This document shows, in pieces, positions 8,259 through 14,930 of a DNA stretch of 64,000 nt (position 1 is its first letter; each line of letters begins with the position of its first letter). The stretch lies in the NCBI RefSeq assembly GCF_029893805.1, contig NZ_JARXYP010000002.1:6076001-6140000 (forward strand), written 5' to 3'. The DNA comes from Streptomyces sp. SAI-135 (GTDB taxonomy: Bacteria > Actinomycetota > Actinomycetes > Streptomycetales > Streptomycetaceae). A program made the position numbers and the translations under genes. A model generated the notes under the pieces. That model did not search any database. It was not told the origin of the DNA and was given only the letters and a program-made list of their open reading frames with translations.

Positions 8259-9533
8259 ATGGCCGAGTTCACGACGGGCACACGGGCACCGGCGGCACAG
8301 AGGACGGAGGCGGCGACCGCCGGGGGGACGGCGGCACCGGCCACCAGAAGTACGGAGGTGCCGGCCGCCAGGGGGACGGAGGCACCGGCGGCCGGGCGCA
8401 CCGGGGGCGGGGGGCCGGCCGGGGACGCGGGCCTGCTCGCCGGACCCGAGGTGCGCTCCCTCGACGGACCCGAGGCGGACTCCCTCGACGGACCCGAGGC
8501 GGACCCCTTCGACGGGCACGAGGCCGCGGTGATCCTGGAGCGGGTCCGGGCGTCGGTCGATCCCGAGCTGCGGTCCGCGGTGGAGTCGCTGCCCGGTGCC
8601 CTGCGCCGGATCGCGCTCTACCACTTCGGCTGGGAGCACACCGACGGCACTCCGGCGGCGGGCAACGCGGGCAAGGCGATACGGCCCGCGCTCGTCCTCA
8701 CCGCGGCCTCCGCCCTCGGCGGGGAGCGGGCGCGGGCGGCGGCCGTCCGTGCGGCCGTGGCGGTGGAGCTGGTCCACAACTTCACGCTGCTGCACGACGA
8801 CGTGATGGACCGCGACACCACCCGCCGGCACCGCCCCACCGCGTGGACCGTGTTCGGCGACGCCGACGCGATCCTGGCCGGGGACGCCCTCCAGGCGCTG
8901 GCGCTCCGGCTGCTGGCCGAGGACCCCCACCCGGCGGCGGGAGCGGCCGTGGCCCGGCTCGCGGCCTGTGTCGTCGAGCTGTGCGAGGGCCAGCACGAGG
9001 ACACCGCCATGCAGGGCCTCGGCCCCGGCGCGGTGACCCTCGACCAGGTGCTGGTGATGGCCGAGGCCAAGACGGGGGCGCTGCTGGGGTGTGCCTGTGC
9101 GCTCGGCGCGCTCTACGCGGGCGCGTGCGCCGAGGACGTCGAGGCGATGGACGCCTTCGGCCGGGAGGCCGGCCTCGCCTTCCAGCTCATCGACGACGTG
9201 ATCGGCATATGGGGGGACCCGAGCCGCACCGGCAAACCGGCCGGCGCAGACCTCGCCGCCCGTAAGAAGTCCCTCCCGGTGGTCGCCGCGCTCACCTCCG
9301 GCACACCCGCGGCAGCGGAACTGGCCGACCTGTACGCAGCGCCGTACGCGGGAGAGGACCTGGCGCGTACGGCACTCGCGGTCGAGGAGGCCGGGGGCCG
9401 TGACTGGGCGCAGGTGCAGGCGGCCGACCGGATGGCGAGGGCGATGGACCAGCTGGCCCGTGCGGTGCCCGATCCGGAGGCGGCGGGGGGACTGCTCGCC
9501 CTCGCGGAGTTCGTGACGCGGCGCAGCGCCTGA
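8259..9533 (+). CDS. Polyprenyl diphosphate synthase, probable encapsulin cargo
   Basis: 424 residues, trans-isoprenyl diphosphate synthase condensing IPP with allylic diphosphates (for example to GGPP). The catalytic part begins near residue 90. GKAIRPALVL precedes the first aspartate-rich motif HDDVMDRDTTRRHRPTAW (D180, D181, D184). The second is IDDVIGIWGD (D312, D313, D320), followed by ARKKSLPVV. The first ~88 residues are an Ala/Pro/Gly/Thr-rich, predicted disordered extension that ordinary synthases lack. It includes four 8-residue repeats (59-90). Disordered N-terminal extensions are how family 2 encapsulin cargos are packaged, so this enzyme probably resides in the EshA shell. It lies 140 bases after eshA on the same strand. 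Product chain length cannot be read. Confidence 0.88.
   Translation: MAEFTTGTRAPAAQRTEAATAGGTAAPATRSTEVPAARGTEAPAAGRTGGGGPAGDAGLLAGPEVRSLDGPEADSLDGPEADPFDGHEAAVILERVRASVDPELRSAVESLPGALRRIALYHFGWEHTDGTPAAGNAGKAIRPALVLTAASALGGERARAAAVRAAVAVELVHNFTLLHDDVMDRDTTRRHRPTAWTVFGDADAILAGDALQALALRLLAEDPHPAAGAAVARLAACVVELCEGQHEDTAMQGLGPGAVTLDQVLVMAEAKTGALLGCACALGALYAGACAEDVEAMDAFGREAGLAFQLIDDVIGIWGDPSRTGKPAGADLAARKKSLPVVAALTSGTPAAAELADLYAAPYAGEDLARTALAVEEAGGRDWAQVQAADRMARAMDQLARAVPDPEAAGGLLALAEFVTRRSA
8433..8525 (+). repeat. Four 24-base in-frame repeats in the synthase N-terminal extension
   Basis: Units at 8433-8456, 8457-8480, 8481-8504 and 8505-8525 encode LLAGPEVR, SLDGPEAD, SLDGPEAD and PFDGHEAA. 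The two middle DNA units are identical, and the outer ones are diverged. The units are codon-phased and lie immediately before the folded enzyme core. Confidence 0.85.
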
Positions 9534-9549
9534 GAGCAGCGCCTGAGAG
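9524..9549 (+). repeat. 13-base tandem duplication across the synthase stop codon
   Basis: CAGCGCCTGAGAG occurs twice head to tail (9524-9536 and 9537-9549). The first copy contains the last codons and TGA stop of the synthase gene; the second repeats them just downstream. Confidence 0.85.
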
Positions 9550-9714
9550 CCCCGGAGCGCCCGGCACCGCGCGGTCCTGACCCCGCGCGGCACCCGGGGG
9601 TTCCGGCCGACGGGTCCCGCACATCCCCACGGTGTGCGGGGCCCGCTTCCGCATGCTCACCGGATAGTCTCAACACCCTTGTGGTCAAAGGTGGTTGCGT
9701 TGAAGGGGTGGGGC

Positions 9715-10320
9715 ATGGGCGTGGCGATACGGACGGCCGGCGCGGACGATCGCGAGCTGGTGACGCGGTTGCTGGACTCGGCCTTCCAGGACGATCCGGT
9801 CAGCGGGTGGATCTTCCCGGGGGAGGAGTACCGCCGGACGACGCATCCCCGGCTGATGGCCGCGTTCGTGGACATCGTGCTGGCCGAGGGGCGGGTGGAC
9901 GTCACGGAGGAGGGCACCGCGTGCGCGTTGTGGCTGCCGGTTCCCGCGGACGGGGGTGAGGAGCACGACGGCGAGGACGAGTTCGCCGCCCTGCGGGAGG
10001 CCCTCGATCCGGGCAATGAGCGCATCGAGCTGATCGGACGGCTCACGGCCGAGGTGCATCCGGCCGAGCGAGCCCATGAGTACCTGTGGATGATCGGGGT
10101 GGCCCCCGAGCGGCAGGGGGAGGGGCTCGGCACCGCGCTCATCGGATCGGTCCTGGAGCGGTGCGACCGGGAGGGGACGCCGGCCTATCTGGAGGCGAGC
10201 AGCGCGCGAAGCCGTGGGCTGTACGAGCGCCTCGGATTCGAACTCGTGGACCGGCCCCTCACCTTGCCCGACGGCCCCCGGATGTGGCCGATGTGGCGCG
10301 AGCCGCGCGCCTCGCGCTAG
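9715..10320 (+). CDS. GNAT-family N-acetyltransferase
   Basis: 201 residues from ATG with AAGGGG/GGGG upstream; upstream GTG/TTG codons could add about 10-27 residues. The GNAT acetyl-CoA motif A is MIGVAPERQGEGLGTALIGSVL (Q/R-x-x-G-x-G/A), followed by AYLEASSARSRGLYERLGFELV, the conserved motif B tyrosine region. Earlier helices (DRELVTRLLDSAFQDDPVSGWIFP) are typical of Streptomyces GNATs resembling phosphinothricin or puromycin-type acetyltransferases. The acceptor is unknown. Degenerate copies of its 3' end lie immediately downstream (10361-10616). Confidence 0.85.
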   Translation: MGVAIRTAGADDRELVTRLLDSAFQDDPVSGWIFPGEEYRRTTHPRLMAAFVDIVLAEGRVDVTEEGTACALWLPVPADGGEEHDGEDEFAALREALDPGNERIELIGRLTAEVHPAERAHEYLWMIGVAPERQGEGLGTALIGSVLERCDREGTPAYLEASSARSRGLYERLGFELVDRPLTLPDGPRMWPMWREPRASR

Positions 10321-10360
10321 CGCCGGGGGCGTCTCGCGTGCGCGGCCTCGCAGGAAGCCG

Positions 10361-10616
10361 CAGTTCGGGTTCGTCTTGATGGACCGGCCCTCGATCGGCC
10401 GGACGAGCTGCGGATCGGCCCCCGTGTGGCCTTGGGCGTGCGTTCCGCGATGCCGCCGGGGGAGTGTCTCGTGACGGCGGCAGAAGAAGGACCGGCCGCG
10501 CGGCCGCGCGCCCTCTGGCGAGCTCGCGGGCGGCTCGGGTACGAGGTGGTGGAGCGGGCCGCCGATCTGCCTGACGGGGCGCAGTTGTGCTGCGAGCCGG
10601 GTGCTTCGCGGTCAGG
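10361..10616 (+). pseudogene. Degenerate copies of the GNAT gene 3' end
   Basis: Two decayed copies of the last ~25-30 codons of the preceding GNAT gene. The first (about 10361-10437) reads QFGFVLMDRPS, then in another frame DRPDELRIGPR, against LGFELVDRPLTLPDGPR in the gene. The second (about 10508-10616) reads RLGYEVVERAADLPDG and ends CEPGASR, against ERLGFELVDRPLTLPDG and WREPRASR. Frameshifts and lack of starts make them non-functional. They look like the product of tandem duplication followed by drift. Confidence 0.6.
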
Positions 10617-10720
10617 CGCCGGGAGCTCGTGACCGTGGCCGGAAGGGCGCCGGGCACGCGGCCCCGGGACCGGGAACGAATCCGTTCGCACGGTTGCCCA
10701 CCCCGCAGTCCCGCGGTCGC

Positions 10721-10919
10721 CCCACCCCCTGGGCCGGAAGGGCGCCGGTCTCGTGGCTGTCCCACCCCCGGGGCCGGAAGGAAGCCGGTGTCGTGGCTGT
10801 CCCACCCCCGGGGCCGGAAGGAAGCCGGTGTCGTGGCTGTCCCACCCCCGGGGCCGGAAGGAAGCCGGTGTCGCGGTCGCCCCATTCCGGGGCCGGAAGG
10901 AAGCCGGTCTCGCGGCTGT
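10721..10919. repeat. Five tandem 40-base repeats
   Basis: A 40-base unit beginning CCCACCCCCGGGGCCGGAAG and ending in TCGTGGCTGT is repeated at 10721, 10761, 10801, 10841 and 10881. The second and third units are identical, the fourth differs only at its end, and the last is about 39 bases. A partial unit precedes (10697-10720). Since 40 is not a multiple of 3, the array is unlikely to be protein-coding even though frames stay open. Confidence 0.9.
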
Positions 10920-10995
10920 CCCGCCCCGGGACCGAAAACCAAGCCGCCCCGGGACCGAAAACCAAGCCGCCCCGGGGCCGAAAACCAAGCCGCCC
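10920..10995. repeat. Three tandem 23-base repeats
   Basis: The unit CCGCCCCGGGACCGAAAACCAAG occurs at 10921, 10944 and 10967 (the last with one change) plus a partial copy. The array follows directly on the 40-base array and ends before the TetR stop at 11013. The rest of the spacer 10321-11012 holds the GNAT remnants and no gene. Confidence 0.9.
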
Positions 10996-11012
10996 GCCGC
11001 CTGCCACCCCCG

Positions 11013-11603
11013 CTAGTTCACGGGAACCACCGTCTCCACGATCCGTTCCACCAGGCCCTCCGGGACCCCCACGCCCGGCAGTACTCCCTCCAGCGCGTCG
11101 GGCAGGGTCAGGTGTTCCAGGAGGAGACCGAGCATCGCCAGATACAGCACCGTGACCGTCTCGGCGCCGCCCGGCAGGCCCGTGTCGCGGTGGAAGCGGA
11201 TGCCCTCCTCCAGGTCCGCACGGACCGACTTGGTGAAGGAGGCGCGGAGTTCGGGGCGGCGGGTGGCCTCCAGGCGCATCTCCAGGAGGGCCAGATAGCC
11301 GGTGCGGTCGTGGGTCGCGCGGCCCAGCAGGTCGTGCATGAACGCCGTGACCAGGGATCGGTCCTTCGGCCTGGTCAGCAGTTCGGCGAGCTTGTCCGGG
11401 TCCGGGGCCAGCCGGACCTGGAGGCGGGTGTCGATCTGCCTGAGCAGGTCGTCGCGGTCGGTGAAGTAGTTCGAGGCCGTCCCCACCGGGACCCCCGCCT
11501 CGGTGTCGACCGCGCGGAACGTCAGCCCGCGTGCCCCCTCGCGCGCGAGCACCTCGACCCCCGCGTCCACGAGCGCGGCCCGGCGCTCCGGATTCCTGGC
11601 CAT
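11013..11603 (-). CDS. TetR-family transcriptional regulator
   Basis: 196 residues. The N-terminal helix-turn-helix is MARNPERRAALVDAGVEVLAREGARGLTFRAVDTEAGVPVGTASNYFTDRDDLL, with the typical end motif N/xYF..RDDLL. The C-terminal ligand domain is helical and of normal length. The ribosome site GGAGAGGAG precedes the ATG. It is divergently transcribed from a RibD/DHFR-like reductase gene, which it probably represses from the 116-base shared spacer. Ligand unknown. Confidence 0.88.
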   Translation of the reverse strand: MARNPERRAALVDAGVEVLAREGARGLTFRAVDTEAGVPVGTASNYFTDRDDLLRQIDTRLQVRLAPDPDKLAELLTRPKDRSLVTAFMHDLLGRATHDRTGYLALLEMRLEATRRPELRASFTKSVRADLEEGIRFHRDTGLPGGAETVTVLYLAMLGLLLEHLTLPDALEGVLPGVGVPEGLVERIVETVVPVN

Positions 11604-11719
11604 GCGGAATCTCCTCTCCCAGTTGCATCCGGTGCCGAAAACACCTTGCAACCACTACAGATGAAGTACTACAACTGACGTGGTTCACAGAGAAGCGCAG
11701 CCTACGAGAAGAGACCCGC

Positions 11720-12304
11720 TTGCGAAAGCTCACGTACTTCGTCGCCTGCACGATCGACGGCTTCATCGGGGACGAGAGCGGCGACGCGTCGTTCATGTAC
11801 CGGTTCGTCGACGAGGAGTTCCTCGCCTACCTCAAGGCCGAGTTCCCGGAGACCATCGCGGCCCAGGGCCGCAGGGCGCTTGGTGTCCACGACCTGGCGC
11901 ACCGGAGGTTCGACACGGTCGTCCAGGGCCGCGGCAGCTACGAGGTGGCCCTCAAGGAGGGCATCACCAGCCCCTACGACCACCTGCGCGAGTACGTCGC
12001 CTCGCGCACCCTCACCGAGTCGCCCGATCCGAACGTCCGGATCATCGGCGACGACCTGGTCGGCAAGGTGCGCGAACTGAAGGCGGAGGACGGCGAGTTC
12101 GGCATCTACCTGTGCGGTGGCTCCGAGCTCGCGGGCCGGCTCCACGACGAGATCGACGAACTCGTCATCAAGACGTACCCCGTCGTCCTGGGCAGCGGCA
12201 TGCCGATGTTCGGTCCCGGCGTCTCCCTCACCGAGTTCTCGCTCGACGACGTGCGCGTCTTCGCCAACGGCATCGTGGTGCGGACGTACGGCAGGAAGCG
12301 CTGA
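11720..12304 (+). CDS. RibD C-terminal / dihydrofolate-reductase-like protein
   Basis: 194 residues from a TTG codon (LRKLTYFVACTIDGFIGD) with GAAGAG upstream. The opening strand with IDGFI is the hallmark of the RibD_C / DHFR-like NADPH-dependent reductase family. It is followed by RFDTVVQGRGSYEVALKEG and later GIYLCGGSELAGRLHDEIDEL and VLGSGMPMF, conserved nucleotide-pocket segments. Streptomyces carry many such reductases of unknown substrate. It is divergent from the TetR gene and likely controlled by it. The start is uncertain because no ATG is available at the domain start. Confidence 0.82.
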   Translation: MRKLTYFVACTIDGFIGDESGDASFMYRFVDEEFLAYLKAEFPETIAAQGRRALGVHDLAHRRFDTVVQGRGSYEVALKEGITSPYDHLREYVASRTLTESPDPNVRIIGDDLVGKVRELKAEDGEFGIYLCGGSELAGRLHDEIDELVIKTYPVVLGSGMPMFGPGVSLTEFSLDDVRVFANGIVVRTYGRKR

Positions 12305-12343
12305 GGGGGAGCGCCGCGGCCCCCTTCGCCCTACCCTGAGGAC

Positions 12344-12541
12344 ATGGGCACTGACGAACGCGTCTGTCCCGTTTGCGGGCAGCCGGTCGAGACGGTCGTA
12401 CGGCGTCACAAGACGCTGGGTGCGTGGGTCCCGGTGTGGACGGGCGGCCCGTGCCGCAACCCCGAGTGCGAGGCGTACCCCGACAAGGCCGCCGCGTCCG
12501 ACGAGGACCACGGCAGCGCACCCGCCGGACAAAGTTCCTGA
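12344..12541 (+). CDS. Small zinc-ribbon-like protein, unknown function
   Basis: 65 residues beginning MGTDERVCPVCGQPVE. CPVC near residue 8 and CRNPEC near residue 37 form a possible four-cysteine zinc site. The tail is acidic and disordered. It follows the reductase by 39 bases and may share its transcript. Known only as a conserved small Streptomyces protein; no function assigned. Confidence 0.65.
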   Translation: MGTDERVCPVCGQPVETVVRRHKTLGAWVPVWTGGPCRNPECEAYPDKAAASDEDHGSAPAGQSS

Positions 12542-12650
12542 ACCCTGTCGAGAATCCGTCCCCGGCGTCCCTGGTGAGAGCCGCCCGCACCGGGCCGGTC
12601 GGCGCTGTGCGCAGCGGCGGGCGGCACGGCTCAGGCCGTAACGTGACCGC

Positions 12651-12983
12651 ATGTCCACTACCGAGCACATCGTGCACCTGACCGAACGCTCCCTCTGGGA
12701 GGAGGCCCGCGCCCGGGGCACGTACGAGATCTCGACACGCGGCCGCACCCTCCAGGAGGAGGGGTTCATCCACTGCTCGACGCGCGAGCAGCTGCCGCGC
12801 GTCGCGGCCTTCCTCTACGGCTCCTACGACGGCCCCGACGACCTGGTGCTCCTCGTCATCGACCCCGCCCGCCTCGACGTACCGCTGAAGTACGAGGCCC
12901 CCGAGCCGGGCGCCGAGGAGTTCCCGCACATCTACGGGCCGCTCCCGGTGGCCGCGGTCGTCGACGTGGAGCCGTGGGGGTGA
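12651..12983 (+). CDS. DUF952 domain protein
   Basis: 110 residues. IVHLTERSLWEEARARGTYE, then EGFIHCSTREQLPRVAAFLY, VLLVIDPARLDVPLKYE and FPHIYGPLPVAAVV match the DUF952 family throughout. The HCS motif is its most conserved point. The fold resembles ADP-ribosyltransferase-like folds and the biochemical role is unknown. Its stop overlaps the start of the next small gene (GTGA), so the two are translationally coupled. Confidence 0.87.
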   Translation: MSTTEHIVHLTERSLWEEARARGTYEISTRGRTLQEEGFIHCSTREQLPRVAAFLYGSYDGPDDLVLLVIDPARLDVPLKYEAPEPGAEEFPHIYGPLPVAAVVDVEPWG

Positions 12984-13204
12984 GCGGTCGCCGTCGGCCG
13001 TGGCTGTGGGCCGTGGCGGTCTGGGCGGCTCTCGTGGTCGTGGCGGGCGGGCTCACGCTCTGGCTCCAGGACTCGGCCGAGCCGCCGGGGCCGTACGGCT
13101 GGGAGGAGAGCAGTCCGACGCCCGAGCTGCCGTGTCCCGGCCCCACCACCGACCCCGACGGCGACCGGCTCGTGACGGCCTGCGCGTTCATCTCCCCCGG
13201 TTAG
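12980..13204 (+). CDS. Small single-pass membrane protein
   Basis: 74 residues from the GTG of a GTGA overlap with the DUF952 stop; a GTG two codons earlier is possible. One hydrophobic helix (WLWAVAVWAALVVVAGGLTLWL) near the N-terminus is followed by a short proline-rich, outward-facing tail ending LVTACAFISPG. Function unknown. Its last 17 bases overlap the 3' end of the convergent VOC gene. Confidence 0.65.
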   Translation: MSGRRRPWLWAVAVWAALVVVAGGLTLWLQDSAEPPGPYGWEESSPTPELPCPGPTTDPDGDRLVTACAFISPG

Positions 13205-13934
13205 GCAGTCCGCCCGTCTCCGGGTCCCGTCCCGTCAGGCAGTACAGGCCGCCCGCCGGGTCCCTCATCACTGTCCAGCTCCTGCCGTCGGCGACGAACT
13301 CGGCGCCCAGCCGCTCGTGTTCGGCCCGTATCGCCTCGATGTCCGCGCAGGCCAGGTCCGGATGGGCGGAGGCGGGACGTTCCTCGTCGAGGCGCTGGAG
13401 GAGGATGCGGACCGGGAGGCCGGCCGGCGGCTTGAGCACATGGAACTCGGGGAGCGAGCCGGGCAGGGACTCCCATTCGGGCAACAGGGCCGCCCAGAAG
13501 GCGACTTCGGCCTCGTACAGGGAGGGCGGGACGTCCAGGCAGACCTGGTCGAGGCGGCTGCCGCGGACGACCGGCGGCCGGGTCGACTGCCCGCGCCAGG
13601 GATCGGCGCAGAACAGCTGGCCGGCGGGGGAGCGCAGCACGACCAACGTGCCCTGATCGGCGACCACATGGGCGCCGAGCCCCTCCGCCGCCTTCGCGAA
13701 CCTGCGTACGTCGTCGACGCAGAAGTCGAGATGGGCGCCCCCGGGCCCGGAGGCCACGGCCTGCGCCTTGAGGCAGGCGTCGGTTCCGTCGCCCGGCACC
13801 AGCGTCACGAACTCCCGCCGCTCACCGCGGAATTCGGACAGGCGGGTGCCGGTGACACTGGTCCAGAAGTCGCAGGCCTGGGCGAAGCGGGCCACGGGCC
13901 GGTCCACGAAGGCGTAAGTCCAGCGCGTACTCAT
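13188..13934 (-). CDS. VOC-superfamily (glyoxalase-like) protein, two domains
   Basis: 248 residues with two beta-alpha-beta-beta-beta halves. The first runs to about residue 120 (AHLDFCVDDVRRFAKAAEGLGAHVV, VLRSPAGQLFCADPW). The second is RLDQVCLDVPPSLYEAEVAFWAALL, SAHPDLACADIEAIRAEHERLGAEFV and MRDPAGGLYCLTGRDP. The VOC superfamily includes dioxygenases, glyoxalases and resistance proteins; metal residues and substrate cannot be assigned confidently. The ATG start MSTRW is preceded by non-coding sequence. Confidence 0.83.
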   Translation of the reverse strand: MSTRWTYAFVDRPVARFAQACDFWTSVTGTRLSEFRGERREFVTLVPGDGTDACLKAQAVASGPGGAHLDFCVDDVRRFAKAAEGLGAHVVADQGTLVVLRSPAGQLFCADPWRGQSTRPPVVRGSRLDQVCLDVPPSLYEAEVAFWAALLPEWESLPGSLPEFHVLKPPAGLPVRILLQRLDEERPASAHPDLACADIEAIRAEHERLGAEFVADGRSWTVMRDPAGGLYCLTGRDPETGGLPNRGR

Positions 13935-13958
13935 GCCGGTGATCGTAAGCGCCCCGCA

Positions 13959-13981
13959 GGGGCCCGGGGAACTGTGCGACC
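13959..13981. repeat. Dispersed Streptomyces repeat, short copy
   Basis: GGGGCCCGGGGAACTGTGCG followed by ACC matches, with two changes, the right arm of the larger inverted repeat at 27081-27215. It also matches the reverse-orientation copy at 55762-55784. It lies between the two VOC genes. Confidence 0.6.
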
Positions 13982-14005
13982 AGGCCCTACGGCGCGGCGG
14001 ACGAA

Positions 14006-14422
14006 TCAGCCACCCGACGCCTCCATGAACCGCAGCAAGTTCCCCGCCGGATCCCGGAACGCGCAGTCCCGCACCCCGTACGGCATGTCCGTCGGCTCCT
14101 GGACGACCTCCGCCCCGGACTCCCGCACGCGGGCGAACAACGCGTCGCAGTCGGTGGTGGTGAAGTTGACCGCCCGCAGCAGCCCCTTCGCCAGCAGGCG
14201 CGCCATCGCCTCCTTGTCCGCCGGGGACGCGTCCGGGTCCGCGGCGGGCGGCTCCAGGACGATGTCCACGTCGGGCTGGAGCGGCGAGCCGACGGTCACC
14301 CAGCGCAACCCCTCGTAGCCGACGTCGTTGCGCACCTCCATGCCCAGCACGTCCCGGTAGAACGCGATCGCCTTGTCGTGGTCGTCCACGGCGATGAAGC
14401 AGTTCTTGAGCTTGATGTCCAT
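14006..14422 (-). CDS. VOC-family glyoxalase/bleomycin-resistance-like protein
   Basis: 138 residues: MDIKLKNCFIAVDDHDKAIAFYRDVLGMEVR, central LQPDVDIVLEPP, then AVNFTTTDCDALFARVRESGAEVVQEP and CAFRDPAGNLLRFME. This is the standard single-domain VOC layout in which a dimer forms the active site. It lies 9 bases downstream of an AraC-type regulator on the same strand. Such AraC-VOC pairs are frequent in actinomycetes, and the regulator likely acts on the pair. Substrate unknown. Confidence 0.86.
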   Translation of the reverse strand: MDIKLKNCFIAVDDHDKAIAFYRDVLGMEVRNDVGYEGLRWVTVGSPLQPDVDIVLEPPAADPDASPADKEAMARLLAKGLLRAVNFTTTDCDALFARVRESGAEVVQEPTDMPYGVRDCAFRDPAGNLLRFMEASGG

Positions 14423-14431
14423 GGCCCCACG

Positions 14432-14830
14432 TTAGGCCCGCCGGGGCCGGGTGTGCCTGCGGACGACGCACGGCGGGATCCCGGCGGTCTCCTCGTGGGA
14501 GCGGGCCCGGTAGGCGCTCGGCGTCTCGCCCACCAGCTCCGTGAACCGCGAGCTGAAGGAGCCCAGGGAGGTGCACCCCACGGCCATGCAGACCTCGGTG
14601 ACGGACAGGTCGCCCCGCCGCAGCAGCGCCTTCGCGCGCTCGATGCGCCGGGTCATGAGGTAGCCGTACGGCGTCTCCCCGAACTCCGCGCGGAAACTGC
14701 GCTGGAAGTGGCCCGGTGACATCAGCGCGGTGCGGGCGAGCGCGGGCACGTCGAGCGGCTCGGTGTACTCGCGGTCCATCCGGTCGCGTGCCTGCCGCAG
14801 CCGCACCAGGTCCTCGATGCTCACCATCAC
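14432..14830 (-). CDS. AraC-family regulator, DNA-binding domain only
   Basis: 132 residues made almost entirely of the double helix-turn-helix of AraC/XylS: LDVPALARTALMSPGHFQRSFRAEFGETPYGYLMTRRIERAKALL, then SVTEVCMAVGCTSLGSFSSRFTELVGETPSAYR. No separate ligand domain, so it is at the short end of the family. The second codon is also ATG, and either may start. It is co-transcribed with the VOC gene and divergent from the phosphate transporter. Confidence 0.87.
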   Translation of the reverse strand: MMVSIEDLVRLRQARDRMDREYTEPLDVPALARTALMSPGHFQRSFRAEFGETPYGYLMTRRIERAKALLRRGDLSVTEVCMAVGCTSLGSFSSRFTELVGETPSAYRARSHEETAGIPPCVVRRHTRPRRA

Positions 14831-14879
14831 GCCAGCATCGCACGATGCTCACCGTCCGGGCGCGGGGTCCTGTCACGGG

Positions 14880-14897
14880 CTTCGCCTCACGTTCTCC
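14880..14897 (+). promoter_or_regulatory. Possible PhoP (Pho box) site upstream of the phosphate transporter
   Basis: CTTCGCC at 14880 and GTTCTCC at 14891 are 11 bases apart. They match the Streptomyces PHO-box pattern of GTTCACC direct repeats with 4-base spacers at 5 and 6 of 7 positions. The site ends 33 bases before the transporter start. Only two units are clear, so this is a modest prediction. Confidence 0.4.
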
Positions 14898-14930
14898 TGC
14901 CGTACGCAAGCGCTTGCTCCCCTGGGAGGC

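Noticed and set aside
10697..10995. CRISPR array
   Set aside because: Units are directly tandem without unique spacers, and no cas gene is near.
10612..11796. Proline/arginine-rich protein spanning the 40-base repeats
   Set aside because: The repeat length is not a multiple of three, so each unit would be read in a different frame; no start or ribosome site.
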